DNA of 64,000 nt, taken from contig NZ_CP046913.1 in the NCBI RefSeq assembly GCF_009789675.1, positions 1,302,001-1,366,000 of the forward strand, given 5' to 3'. Below the pieces are notes generated by a model. It was not told where the DNA came from. It was given only the letters and a program-made list of their open reading frames with translations, and ran no database searches. Made by a program: the position numbers and the translations under genes. Positions within the stretch are counted from its first letter, which is position 1. The number at the start of each line of letters is the position of its first letter. Below are positions 1-11,830 of the stretch, one piece after another. The DNA is from Paraburkholderia acidisoli (GTDB taxonomy: Bacteria; Pseudomonadota; Gammaproteobacteria; Burkholderiales; Burkholderiaceae).

Positions 1-1
1 C

Positions 2-277
2 GTGCCGCACCACGGCAGCCGCACCTCGTCGACTGAACCGTTCCTCGATTCCGTTTGGCCGCTGGTCGCCGTATTTCAGGTAGGCTTCCTCAATCGATTT
101 CATCACCCGAATCCGGGCGTGTACGCGCGTTATGCCGCGCGCCACATCGTGCTGGCGCGCAGCGACACGGATGGCGCCGTGCGTATCGAGGCGCGGGCGG
201 GAGCGATCGGCGTGGAACGCTTTCGCGAGCACGCGCGGCGCTACTGGATGGATCCGCGCGCGCCCGACGTCAATTGA
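2..277 (+). CDS. comEC: ComEC/Rec2 DNA-uptake protein, C-terminal end (partial at the left edge)
   Basis: Only the last 91 codons are in the window; the frame is already open at base 2 and the first codon seen is not the true start. The fragment opens with VPHHGSRTSST, which matches the HHGS motif near the end of the metallo-beta-lactamase-like domain of ComEC. In that family this domain follows a membrane channel that passes one DNA strand across the inner membrane during transformation. The rest (VGFLNRFHHPNPGVYARY) is the usual end of the domain. The frame stops at 275-277. The upstream competence domain and membrane segments are outside the window, so completeness of the gene cannot be judged. 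Confidence 0.85.
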   Translation: MPHHGSRTSSTEPFLDSVWPLVAVFQVGFLNRFHHPNPGVYARYAARHIVLARSDTDGAVRIEARAGAIGVERFREHARRYWMDPRAPDVN

Positions 278-400
278 TGCGGATTGATGTCGATTAACGT
301 GTGGCACGGCGGTGATCGACTCGCGGCATCGGCAGAGAAAAAGCTCACGCCCCCGCCCAACGCGAAAAACACAACGCAAAAACAGAGAGACAGCGCGCCC

Positions 401-1204
401 TTGAAAAACGTCATTCACTTCTCGCACGCGAACGGCTTTCCGGCGTCCACGTACCGGACCTTCTTCGCGGAACTCGGCGACACCTACGAGCTGCGCCATA
501 TCGAGCGCATCGGGCACGACGCGCGCTTCCCGGTCACGCGCGACTGGCCGCATCTGGTCGAACAGCTCATCGACGATATCGGCCGCCGCTATGAAGAACC
601 GGTGTGGCTCGTCGGGCATTCGCTCGGCGGCTATCTTTCGCTGATGGCGGCGCTCAGGAAGCCGCAATGGGTGCGGGGCGTGGTGATGCTCGACTCGCCC
701 GTGATCGCGGGCTGGCGCAGCAGCCTGCTGCGCATGACGCAATGGACTGGGCTGGACGAACGGCTCTCGCCGGCCGCCGCCACGCGCAAGCGCCGCACGA
801 GCTGGTCGAGCCGCGACGAGGCATGGCGCCACTTTCACTCGAAGCCCGCGTTCGCGCGCTGGGACGAGCGCGTGTTGTCCGACTATATCGACTTCGGCAT
901 GCCGCAAACTTCGCCCGACGGCACGCGCACGCTCGCGTTCGATCGGCAGATCGAATATCAGATCTATCGCACGTTGCCGCACACGTTGGGCGCGCGTCTC
1001 GTGCACGGGGCGCCGGTGCCGGTGAGCTTCATCGCGGGCACGCGCTCGCGCGAAGTGCGTCAGGTCGGTCTCGACGCCACGCGGCGGATCGCGGGCGAGC
1101 GTTTCGAGTGGATGGAAGGCAGCCATCTCTATCCGATGGAGCGGCCCATCGACACCGCGCGCGCCGTGCAACGCCTGCTTTACGCAATGGAAAACGGCGC
1201 CTGA
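401..1204 (+). CDS. Alpha/beta hydrolase
   Basis: 267 residues from a TTG start. The nucleophile elbow GHSLGG (serine at residue 74), an early HFSHANGFP segment resembling the oxyanion-hole region and a late GSHLYPMERP with the likely catalytic histidine mark it as an alpha/beta hydrolase, probably an esterase. The substrate is unknown. I prefer TTG 401 because conserved-looking sequence (KNVIHFSHANGF) begins there. The frame stays open upstream to ATG 287, but those 38 residues are polar and low in complexity. It follows comEC by 123 bases on the same strand and is separated from pyrG by a 277-base gap with its own promoter-like box. Confidence 0.85.
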   Translation: MKNVIHFSHANGFPASTYRTFFAELGDTYELRHIERIGHDARFPVTRDWPHLVEQLIDDIGRRYEEPVWLVGHSLGGYLSLMAALRKPQWVRGVVMLDSPVIAGWRSSLLRMTQWTGLDERLSPAAATRKRRTSWSSRDEAWRHFHSKPAFARWDERVLSDYIDFGMPQTSPDGTRTLAFDRQIEYQIYRTLPHTLGARLVHGAPVPVSFIAGTRSREVRQVGLDATRRIAGERFEWMEGSHLYPMERPIDTARAVQRLLYAMENGA

Positions 1205-1403
1205 GCGCGGCGCCCGTTGATCGCTCCGAATCTCGCTATCCCGTCGCGTCATTCGTCTGGCCAGCGTCTGGCCGGCATCGGGCCAGAAGGGCGGCTCGAG
1301 CGTGACCGGATCGCCCGCCCCGCACGCGCTGCGAGCCGCCGCCACGCGGCTCGATGAGCGCCTCCTGCCGGTATCGCAGGACCGAAGTCAAGCGCCATCG
1401 CAC

Positions 1404-1420
1404 CTCGCGCAACGCGCGAG
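1404..1420 (+). other. Inverted repeat upstream of pyrG
   Basis: Perfect 7-bp arms CTCGCGC (1404-1410) and GCGCGAG (1414-1420) with a 3-base loop, followed by CAAAATT. It sits about 30 bp before the pyrG -10 box, so it could end hydrolase transcripts or bind a regulator. There is no T tract. Confidence 0.3.
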
Positions 1421-1436
1421 CAAAATTCAGGGTTAG

Positions 1437-5689
<4,253 letters not shown>

Positions 5690-5740
5690 GCGGATCCGAC
5701 GCCGGCAGCAGCCTTGCTGTCCCACTTCGTTCTTGTTCAC

Positions 5741-5780
5741 CGCCGCCCTGCGTTTTAGCGCAGGGCGGCGTGTATTTATC
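5741..5780 (+). terminator. eno intrinsic terminator
   Basis: Perfect 12-bp stem (5741-5752 with 5759-5770), loop TTTTAG, followed by TGTATTTAT. It lies 51 bp after the eno stop and 12 bp before ftsB, so ftsB is probably read by leak-through or from a promoter within this short gap. Confidence 0.8.
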
Positions 5781-5791
5781 CGGCACCTTTC

Positions 5792-6214
5792 ATGCGGCTT
5801 GTCACTGTCGTCCTGATCATCCTGCTCGTGCTGATCCAGTATCCGCTCTGGTGGGGCCATGGGGGTTGGCTGCGCGTGCACGAACTGCAACAGCAGCTCG
5901 CGCAGCAGCAAAAGCAGAACGACGACGAAAAGCTGCGTAACGAGCGCATCGCGGGCGAGGTGCAGGATTTGCAGAACGGCACCTCGGCCGTCGAAGAACG
6001 CGCGCGCTACGAGATGGGCATGGTGAAGGACGGCGAGGTGTTCGTGCAGTTCGTTTCGCCGAACCAGCCGGCACCCGCGCCGAGCGTATCGTCGAACACG
6101 TCGACGCGCGGCGAGATGTCGGCGGCGCCGGTGCGCGTGGTGCCGAACCCGGTGTCGCGCGTGCCGGAGAAGAAGCACGGGCACGGCAAGGAAACGAAGA
6201 AGAAGGCGGGCTGA
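5792..6214 (+). CDS. ftsB: Cell division protein FtsB (septum formation initiator)
   Basis: Bitopic inner-membrane protein that joins FtsL and FtsQ to activate septal wall synthesis. One membrane segment spans about residues 3-20 ([18 protein letters not shown]), followed by a Gln/Glu-rich coiled coil at about 30-70 and the family-like segment [20 protein letters not shown]. Location directly after eno is the classical ftsB position. At 140 residues it is longer than the roughly 100-residue enterobacterial protein because of a Pro/Ser-rich tail ending in a Lys/His-rich stretch. Confidence 0.93.
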   Translation: MRLVTVVLIILLVLIQYPLWWGHGGWLRVHELQQQLAQQQKQNDDEKLRNERIAGEVQDLQNGTSAVEERARYEMGMVKDGEVFVQFVSPNQPAPAPSVSSNTSTRGEMSAAPVRVVPNPVSRVPEKKHGHGKETKKKAG

Positions 6215-6258
6215 ACGTCCGGTGCGACCGCGAGAGCGCGGGTTTCGCATCGACCATG

Positions 6259-6289
6259 AAAAAAGCGCGGCAGCGAGCCGCGCTTTTTT
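6259..6289. terminator. Bidirectional terminator between ftsB and the convergent lipoprotein gene
   Basis: Stem GCGCGGC (6265-6271) and GCCGCGC (6277-6283) with loop AGCGA, A6 before and T6 after. It can serve both the plus-strand ftsB transcript and the minus-strand lipoprotein transcript. Confidence 0.88.
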
Positions 6290-6338
6290 GTTTTCCGCGC
6301 CAGAATCGGCACGCCTCGCGCCTGATGGCGAAACGTCC

Positions 6339-6761
6339 TTACCAGCCCCAACCCCAACCGGGATAGCCGTAACCGACGCCCGTGCCCCAGCCGCTGCCCC
6401 AGCCGCCGCTGGAATAGCCGCCGTACACGGTCACGGGCGGCGCATAGGCGCGCGACCACGCCTGCGCGGCGGCCTCGGTGGCGATGGCCTGGTCTTGATC
6501 GGCGAGCACCTGACGGTCGATCGCGTCATAGCGCGCGCGTTGTTCGGGCGTGAGCGCGGGCGCCGTGGCGGTGGTGGCCGCGCCCGGCTGGTTGGGCGGC
6601 AGGCGGCTGTAGATGGGTGACGGACCCGGCGGGTCCATCGTGCAACCCGCGACGAACACGGCAGCCACCAGCACGCCCGCGCCGCGCGCCGCGGCATGCC
6701 ACGAGGCCGTGCGCGGCGCGCGTTCGCGCGAGGCGATGGCGTGACATTGGTTGGGTTTCAT
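6339..6761 (-). CDS. Putative lipoprotein with Gly/Tyr/Trp-rich C terminus
   Basis: 140 residues, function not recognised. The N terminus has basic residues, a short hydrophobic stretch and the lipobox VAGC (lipidated Cys40), so a membrane-anchored periplasmic lipoprotein is predicted. The middle (about 60-110) is Pro/Ala-rich then probably helical. The last 28 residues are almost wholly Gly, Tyr, Trp and Ser (for example GGWGSGWGTGVGYGYPGW). GGGAGA precedes the start codon. It lies 88 bp downstream of hslO on the same strand. The long pre-Cys region (39 residues) is unusual, and an internal start may be used, although no better Met is present. Confidence 0.72.
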   Translation of the reverse strand: MKPNQCHAIASRERAPRTASWHAAARGAGVLVAAVFVAGCTMDPPGPSPIYSRLPPNQPGAATTATAPALTPEQRARYDAIDRQVLADQDQAIATEAAAQAWSRAYAPPVTVYGGYSSGGWGSGWGTGVGYGYPGWGWGW

Positions 6762-6849
6762 CTTGTTCTCCCTCGTAGCGCGATCGTTGTGTGCCCGGCA
6801 GGCGCCTTCCCGAGCGGCGCGTACGAGTGACGCAACTCAGTGCTCCAAC

Positions 6850-7827
6850 TCAGTGACGCCGTTCCTGCGCCGGGCTGACACCTTCTGAGAGCGCGTTCGC
6901 CGCGAAAAGTTGCGCCACATCGACCGGGTCGAATTCGTAGCGCTGATTGCAGTAGTCGCAGTGAATTTCCACGTGACCGCGTTCCTCGATCACGCTGTCG
7001 ACTTCGTCGCGGCCGAGCATCTTGAGCATCGCGCCGACCTTCTCGCGCGAGCACGTGCACTGGAAGCGCGGCGTGGCCGGATCGAAGTGGCGCACGTTCT
7101 CTTGCCAGAACAGACGGCGGAACAGCGTGGCCGAATCCTGTTCGAGCATTTCCTCGCGCGTGAGGGTGCCGCCGAGCGTGCACACGCGTTCCCACGTGTC
7201 GGTGTCGTGTTCGCCTTGATGCGGCACGATACCGCCGTCGCCGGGCAGCTTTTGCAGCAGCATGCCGACCGCGCGCTCGTCGTTCGCGGCAAGCCACATG
7301 CGCGTGTCGAGTTGTTCGGAGTGATGCATGTAATGCTCGAGCACCGCCGCGATCGACTTGAGCGGGCCGTCCTCGCCGTTGAGCGGCACGATGCCCTGAT
7401 ACGGCTGCTGACCGGGCTGCTTGCTCGCCGGGTCGAGCGTGATCACGCAGCGGCCGTTGCCGCTCGGGTTCACGAGCTCGGCGAAGTTCAGGTCGTCGGC
7501 GATCGCGAGCGGGTTGTCGCCCGTGTATTCCTCTGCGAGCCGCGCGGTCCCGCGCATCGACAGATCCGAGCCGCACTGCACGACCAGCATCCTGACCGGG
7601 CCGTCGCCGAAGATCTGCATGATCAGCGTGCCGTCGAACTTGAGGTTCGCGGACAGCAGCGAGCACGCGGCCATCATCTCGCCAAGCACCTGCCGCACGG
7701 GTAGCGGATACTGGCGGCGCGTGAGCACTTCCTGCCACGTGTCGGTGAGCGAGACGATCTCGCCGCGCACCGGCGCGGCGCTGAACATGAATTTTTGCAG
7801 CTGGTCGTTCACAATCTTTTCCTTCAT
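6850..7827 (-). CDS. hslO: Hsp33 redox-regulated molecular chaperone
   Basis: Cytoplasmic holdase switched on by oxidative unfolding. 325 residues. The C-terminal zinc switch is intact: CxC at residues 257-259 (CTC) and CxxC at 290-293 (CDYC), the spacing expected for Hsp33. The N-terminal domain carries DTWQEVLTRRQYP and GEMMAACSLLSANLKFDG, typical of betaproteobacterial members. It starts 60 bp after the gamma-carbonic-anhydrase-like gene, so the two probably share a transcript. Confidence 0.96.
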   Translation of the reverse strand: MKEKIVNDQLQKFMFSAAPVRGEIVSLTDTWQEVLTRRQYPLPVRQVLGEMMAACSLLSANLKFDGTLIMQIFGDGPVRMLVVQCGSDLSMRGTARLAEEYTGDNPLAIADDLNFAELVNPSGNGRCVITLDPASKQPGQQPYQGIVPLNGEDGPLKSIAAVLEHYMHHSEQLDTRMWLAANDERAVGMLLQKLPGDGGIVPHQGEHDTDTWERVCTLGGTLTREEMLEQDSATLFRRLFWQENVRHFDPATPRFQCTCSREKVGAMLKMLGRDEVDSVIEERGHVEIHCDYCNQRYEFDPVDVAQLFAANALSEGVSPAQERRH

Positions 7828-7887
7828 TTCGATCCTGGCGGCGCGGCCCGCGCGGCTTTCGGCGAGGGCTTCAGGCCCCGGAACCGA

Positions 7888-8412
7888 TCAACCGATGCGC
7901 ACGAGCTGCGCCTTGAAATATTCGCGACGTTCCGCATAACCGTCGGCATTGCGTTTGAGATTGGCGATGTCGGCCTCGGTCAGCTCGCGCACGACCTTGG
8001 CCGGCGCGCCGAGAATCAGCGAGTTGTCGGGGAACACCTTGCCTTCGGTGACCACCGCGCCCGCGCCAACCAGACAGTTGCGGCCGATCACCGCGCCATT
8101 CAAGACCACCGCCTGAATCCCGATCAGCGCGCCCGCCTTGACGGTGCAGCCGTGCAGCATGGCCTGGTGGCCGATCGTGACGTTTTCCTCGACCGTGAGC
8201 GGGCAGCCGGGGTCGGTGTGCAAAACCGCGCCTTCCTGGACATTGCTGCGCGCGCCGATGCGGATCGGCTCGTTGTCGCCGCGCAGCGTCGCGCCGAACC
8301 AGACGCTCGATTCCTCGGCCAGTTCGACCTTGCCGATGATGGTCGCGCTGTCGGCGACGAACACGCTTTCGTGAATGGTCGGGGCAGCTTCGCCAAGCTT
8401 GTAGATGGCCAC
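7888..8412 (-). CDS. Gamma-class carbonic anhydrase family protein (left-handed beta-helix)
   Basis: 174 residues. Hexapeptide-repeat sequence throughout (for example IGKVELAEESSVWFGATLRG, ALIGIQAVVLNGAVIG) folds as a left-handed beta-helix. The metal-binding histidines of the family fit HTDPG and GHQAMLHGC. Members such as YrdA bind zinc but many have no proven carbonic anhydrase activity, so I give no symbol. Start is GTG 8412, supported by AAGGAG about 10 nt upstream; the frame runs open further to 8592 without support. It leads hslO and has an unusual structured leader. Confidence 0.9.
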   Translation of the reverse strand: MAIYKLGEAAPTIHESVFVADSATIIGKVELAEESSVWFGATLRGDNEPIRIGARSNVQEGAVLHTDPGCPLTVEENVTIGHQAMLHGCTVKAGALIGIQAVVLNGAVIGRNCLVGAGAVVTEGKVFPDNSLILGAPAKVVRELTEADIANLKRNADGYAERREYFKAQLVRIG

Positions 8413-8456
8413 GGTATTGCGTCTCCTTGTCCTGCGGATGGTTCCTGCGAGGGCGG

Positions 8457-8522
8457 CTGCTGCACGGTGCCCGAAGCTCCGAAGTCGCGGGCGTGCCCGG
8501 CGAGCGCGGCCCCGTGCAGCAG
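8457..8522 (-). other. Long inverted repeat in the leader of the gamma-carbonic-anhydrase-like gene
   Basis: Perfect 11-bp arms CTGCTGCACGG (8457-8467) and CCGTGCAGCAG (8512-8522) enclose 44 bases that hold a further hairpin CGGG-CGTG-CCCG (8488-8499). Transcribed from the predicted minus-strand promoter, this would form a closed multi-helix leader ending about 40 nt before the start codon. Confidence 0.45.
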
Positions 8523-8533
8523 GTGAATCGCGT

Positions 8534-8539
8534 ATTGTA
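8534..8539 (-). promoter_or_regulatory. Predicted -10 box for the gamma-carbonic-anhydrase-like/hslO unit
   Basis: TACAAT on the minus strand, within GTTTACAATACGCG. No clear -35. The leader would be about 115 nt and would contain the long inverted repeat. Confidence 0.4.
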
Positions 8540-8617
8540 AACGGTTGCCTGCCTGGTTCGCCGGGTGCCAACGCACGCAGCGGCCTGGCCATTGCGCTTT
8601 TTTCCGACGATGTCCCG

Positions 8618-9523
8618 ATGATTCCGGTTCCTCAAGCGACACCAGTCGCCGTCTCTCCCGCGGTTTCCCCCGCCTCCGGCTGGCGCGCCGCCGCGCTCGA
8701 CGCCCTGCGCGAGCAGGACCCGCGCGCCAAGGCCGAGGCCGTGCGCGCGTTGTACGCGCTCGCCCAGCATGCCGCGCCGGACTGGCAGCCCGCGCGCGCC
8801 CTGGCCGCGCCCGAAGGGCTGCCGGGGCGCCCGGCGCGTCCGCCGCTGGTCGAGCCGCGCGAGTTGAAGCGCCGCGCCATGAGCACGCCGCAAGGGCGTG
8901 TCGTGCTGCTGCACGCGCTCGCGCATATCGAGTTCAACGCGATCAATCTCGCGCTCGACGCGGTCTGGCGCTTTCCCGGCATGCCCGACGCCTTTTACGC
9001 CGACTGGCTCAAGGTCGCGGCGGAGGAGGCGTATCACTTTTCGCTGCTGGTCGCGCGCCTCGCCGACTATGGCCAGGCTTACGGCGATTTTCCGGCGCAC
9101 AACGGCCTCTGGGAGATGTGCGAGCGCACCAGCGCCGACGTGCTCGCCCGCATGGCGCTCGTGCCGCGCGTGCTCGAAGCGCGCGGGCTCGACGCCTCGC
9201 CGCCAATCCGCGCGCGCCTCGAGCAGGCCGGCGATAACGCCTCGGCGGCGATTCTCGACATCATCCTGCGCGACGAAGTGGGGCACGTGCGCATCGGCAA
9301 TCACTGGTTCCGCCATCTGTGCGATGCGCGTGGCGTGGACCCGCACGCCACGTGGCTCGCGCTCGCCGAGCAGTACCACGCGCCGCGCCTGCGCGGGCCA
9401 TTCAACTTCGAGGCGCGCCGTTCGGCGGGCTTCGACGAAGCGGAGTTGAGCGCGCTCGCCGCGCAGGACGCGGCAGAGGCAAAGGCAGCGGGGGCGCCGT
9501 CGGAAGATCGCGCTGAGCGCTGA
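8618..9523 (+). CDS. DUF455 family ferritin-like protein
   Basis: 301 residues. Iron-ligand-like motifs of a four-helix ferritin-like bundle are visible: HIEFNAINLALDAVWRF, then EEAYHF (ExxH) and EVGHVRIGNHWF (ExxH). DUF455 proteins are widespread in proteobacteria, but their reaction is not established. ATG 8618 is chosen because the protein-like sequence begins there (MIPVPQATP); the frame is open back to 8405 but that would overlap the divergent gene's start. There is no good ribosome binding site. A 196-base gap separates it from the next hydrolase. Confidence 0.85.
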   Translation: MIPVPQATPVAVSPAVSPASGWRAAALDALREQDPRAKAEAVRALYALAQHAAPDWQPARALAAPEGLPGRPARPPLVEPRELKRRAMSTPQGRVVLLHALAHIEFNAINLALDAVWRFPGMPDAFYADWLKVAAEEAYHFSLLVARLADYGQAYGDFPAHNGLWEMCERTSADVLARMALVPRVLEARGLDASPPIRARLEQAGDNASAAILDIILRDEVGHVRIGNHWFRHLCDARGVDPHATWLALAEQYHAPRLRGPFNFEARRSAGFDEAELSALAAQDAAEAKAAGAPSEDRAER

Positions 9524-9602
9524 GTTGCGTGGCGCGTCGAGTCGCCGCGGGCGCATGCGCTTATGAACATGCCGTCGGCCGGTCGCCACGCCATCGCTAC
9601 TT

Positions 9603-9629
9603 AATCGGCACGAATCGGCACGAATCGGC
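9603..9629 (+). repeat. Short tandem repeat AATCGGCACG x 2.7
   Basis: Two perfect 10-bp copies at 9603-9612 and 9613-9622 plus AATCGGC at 9623-9629, in the gap before the hydrolase gene. Confidence 0.6.
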
Positions 9630-9682
9630 CAATCCCGCTGCGCATCGTCGCGATTCGCCGCGCATCGGCCGTCACTTGCTCC

Positions 9683-9688
9683 TATAAT
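9683..9688 (+). promoter_or_regulatory. Predicted -10 box for the second hydrolase gene
   Basis: Perfect TATAAT, 31 bp before ATG 9720; no convincing -35 at the usual distance. Confidence 0.45.
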
Positions 9689-9719
9689 CGAACGATCATT
9701 CTTTTTTGCGGCAGCGCAC

Positions 9720-10604
9720 ATGAACCTTTCCCGATCCGAATTCGTCGACGTCAACGGCGTCCGTGTGCACGTGCGCCGCTGGGGCGCGCCCGATGCCCCC
9801 GCGCTCTTCATGCTGCACGGCTGGATGGACGTGGCGGCGTCGTTTCAGTTCGTCGTCGATGCGCTCGGCGACCGCTGGCAGGTGATCGCCCCCGATCTGC
9901 GCGGCTTCGGGCTCTCCGACTGGCCCGTCGCGCAAGGGCGCGCGAGCCACTACCTGTTCCACGACTATCTCGCCGATCTCGACGCGCTGCTCGCGCATTA
10001 CGCGCCCGAGGGCGAAGTCGATCTCGTCGGCCACAGTCTCGGCGCGAATATCGTGTGTCTCTACGCGGGCGTGCGGCCCGAGCGGGTGCGCCGGGTGGTC
10101 GATCTCGAAGGCTTCGGCATGCCCGCGACCACGGCCCAGCAGGCGCCGCGCCGCGTGGCCGGCTGGCTCGACGAACTGCGTTCGCCGCCGCAGTTGCGCC
10201 CGTATCTGTCGCTCGAAGCCGTCGCCGCGCGCCTCGTGAAGACCAATCCGCGCCTGATCGAACCGCGTGCGCGCTTTCTCGCCGGGCATTGGTCGAAACC
10301 GGCGGCAGAGGGCGGTTATGTGCTGCTCGCCGATCCCGCGCACAAGATGCGCGGACCCTTGCTCTATCAGGCCGACGAGGTCATGGCGATCTGGTCGCAG
10401 GTGCGCGCGAAAGTGCTGCACGTGGAGGCGGCCGGCTCGGAAACGCTCGCGCGGCTGGCGGGCGCGGTGCCTGTCGGCGAGTTCAAGCGGCGCTTCGAGG
10501 CGTTCCCCGACTGGCGCGAGCGCGTGGTCGAAGGCGCGGGGCACATGGTGCATCACGATCAGCCCGAGGAAATCGCGCAGTTGATCGAGGCGTTCTGCGC
10601 CTGA
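9720..10604 (+). CDS. Alpha/beta fold hydrolase
   Basis: 294 residues. The elements of a canonical alpha/beta hydrolase are in order: LHGWMDVAASF (oxyanion hole), DLRGFGLSDWP, the nucleophile elbow GHSLGA with Ser106, and GAGHMVHHDQPEE with the catalytic histidine near residue 274. The acid residue is not assigned. The sequence suits an esterase or epoxide-hydrolase-like enzyme; the substrate is unknown. It is followed 95 bp later by the PHP phosphatase gene, which has its own -10-like box. Confidence 0.88.
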   Translation: MNLSRSEFVDVNGVRVHVRRWGAPDAPALFMLHGWMDVAASFQFVVDALGDRWQVIAPDLRGFGLSDWPVAQGRASHYLFHDYLADLDALLAHYAPEGEVDLVGHSLGANIVCLYAGVRPERVRRVVDLEGFGMPATTAQQAPRRVAGWLDELRSPPQLRPYLSLEAVAARLVKTNPRLIEPRARFLAGHWSKPAAEGGYVLLADPAHKMRGPLLYQADEVMAIWSQVRAKVLHVEAAGSETLARLAGAVPVGEFKRRFEAFPDWRERVVEGAGHMVHHDQPEEIAQLIEAFCA

Positions 10605-10667
10605 CTTCCGCACGCGGGACGTGGGGCGGCGGGCTCGGCCCGGTCAAACGGCCGCGCCGCGTTGCAG

Positions 10668-10673
10668 TAAAAT
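10668..10673 (+). promoter_or_regulatory. Predicted -10 box for the PHP phosphatase gene
   Basis: TAAAAT ending 26 bp before ATG 10700. The -35 is unclear. Confidence 0.35.
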
Positions 10674-10699
10674 GGACGCTTACTTCCCAGACGCCCGCA

Positions 10700-11530
10700 A
10701 TGAACGCCGATCTCCACTGCCATTCCACCATCTCCGACGGCCAGCTCGCGCCGGCTGCCGTCGCGCAGCTCGCGAAACAGGGCGGGGTGGGGCTGTGGGC
10801 GCTCACCGATCACGACGAACTGGGCGGCCAGCGCGAAGCGCGCGCGACCGCCGAGGCGCTCGGCATGCGCTACGTGAGCGGCGTCGAGATTTCGGTCACG
10901 TGGGCGTCGCGCACGGTGCACATCGTCGGCCTCAACGTCGATCCCGACTGCGCGGCGCTCGCCGACGGTCTGGCGCGCACGCGCAATGGCCGCGCCGCCC
11001 GCGCGGAAGCGATCGGCGAACGTCTCGAGGAACTCGGCATTCCCGACGCCTACACGGGCGCGCTCGAGTACGTCTCGAACCCCGACCTGATCTCGCGCAC
11101 GCACTTCGCGCGCTTTCTGGTGGAGTCGGGCCGCGCGAAAGACACGCAGGACGCGTTTTCCCGCTGGCTCGGCGACGGCAAGGCGGGCTACATCTCGCAC
11201 CGCTGGGCCAAGCTCGCGGACGCGATCTCGTGGATCAAAACCGCGGGCGGCGAGGCGATCGTCGCGCATCCGGGCCGCTACGCCTACACGCAACTCGAAT
11301 TCGACACGTTCTTCGGCGAATTCATCGACCTCGGCGGCAAGGCCATCGAAGTCGTCACGGGCAGCCACACGCCCGACCAGTACGGCGAGTACGCGGCCGT
11401 CGCGCGCCGCTTCGGCTTCGAGGCGTCGCGCGGCTCGGACTTCCACGCGCCGGGCCCGGACAGCATCGCGCCGGGCACGTTGCCGCCGCTGCCGTCCGAT
11501 CTCAAGCCCGTTTGGGAGCGATGGCTGTAG
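10700..11530 (+). CDS. PHP-domain phosphoesterase, RNase AM / nucleoside 3',5'-bisphosphate phosphatase type
   Basis: 276 residues. The four PHP metal-binding motifs are present: DLHCHSTISDG (residues 4-14), LTDHDE, AHPGRY and GSDFHAP. This arrangement and length match the YciV/RNase AM (TrpH) family, which hydrolyses 3',5'-nucleotide bisphosphates and trims RNA 5' ends. ATG 10700 starts the protein two residues before the first motif; the frame is open far upstream but that lies in the shadow of the hydrolase gene. A yciO-like gene follows, the same pairing seen in E. coli (yciV-yciO), which supports the family call. Confidence 0.9.
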   Translation: MNADLHCHSTISDGQLAPAAVAQLAKQGGVGLWALTDHDELGGQREARATAEALGMRYVSGVEISVTWASRTVHIVGLNVDPDCAALADGLARTRNGRAARAEAIGERLEELGIPDAYTGALEYVSNPDLISRTHFARFLVESGRAKDTQDAFSRWLGDGKAGYISHRWAKLADAISWIKTAGGEAIVAHPGRYAYTQLEFDTFFGEFIDLGGKAIEVVTGSHTPDQYGEYAAVARRFGFEASRGSDFHAPGPDSIAPGTLPPLPSDLKPVWERWL

Positions 11531-11830
11531 GCCGCGCGCGGGTTTGACCTTCGCCGGCCGTTATCGCTCGCCGTCGTACCTCTCGCACGCGTTTGCAGGT
11601 TGCCGATTTCGACGTTGATACGGCGCACGCCGTTTGCGATGTTCGCGTATCGTCCTGGATCGCGCCGGGCGCGGAGCATTCGTCCCGGTTCGCATGCGTC
11701 TCGCGCTTTTCGTCCCGCGTTTTGTCCGGTTTCCCGTCCGGTTGTCGTGCGTCGTACCGTTTCGCATCGCGCTTCGCACCGCTCGCGCTCATTCGCACCG
11801 TTCGTACCCATTCGTCAGCTGATTACTGCC
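11531..11830. other. 300-bp non-coding leader region, A-poor and pyrimidine-rich
   Basis: No gene recognised. The last 150 bases before the yciO-like gene are dominated by C, T and G with TTCG, TCGTCC and CCGT recurring and very few A residues on the plus strand. The frame of the downstream gene is open across it (from 11600), giving an Arg/Ser-rich extension that I do not believe is translated. Confidence 0.45.

Noticed and set aside
11600..11830. 77-residue Arg/Ser-rich N-terminal extension of the yciO-like protein
   Set aside because: Composition unlike any known domain; family members start at the ATG used here. Kept only as a leader-composition finding.
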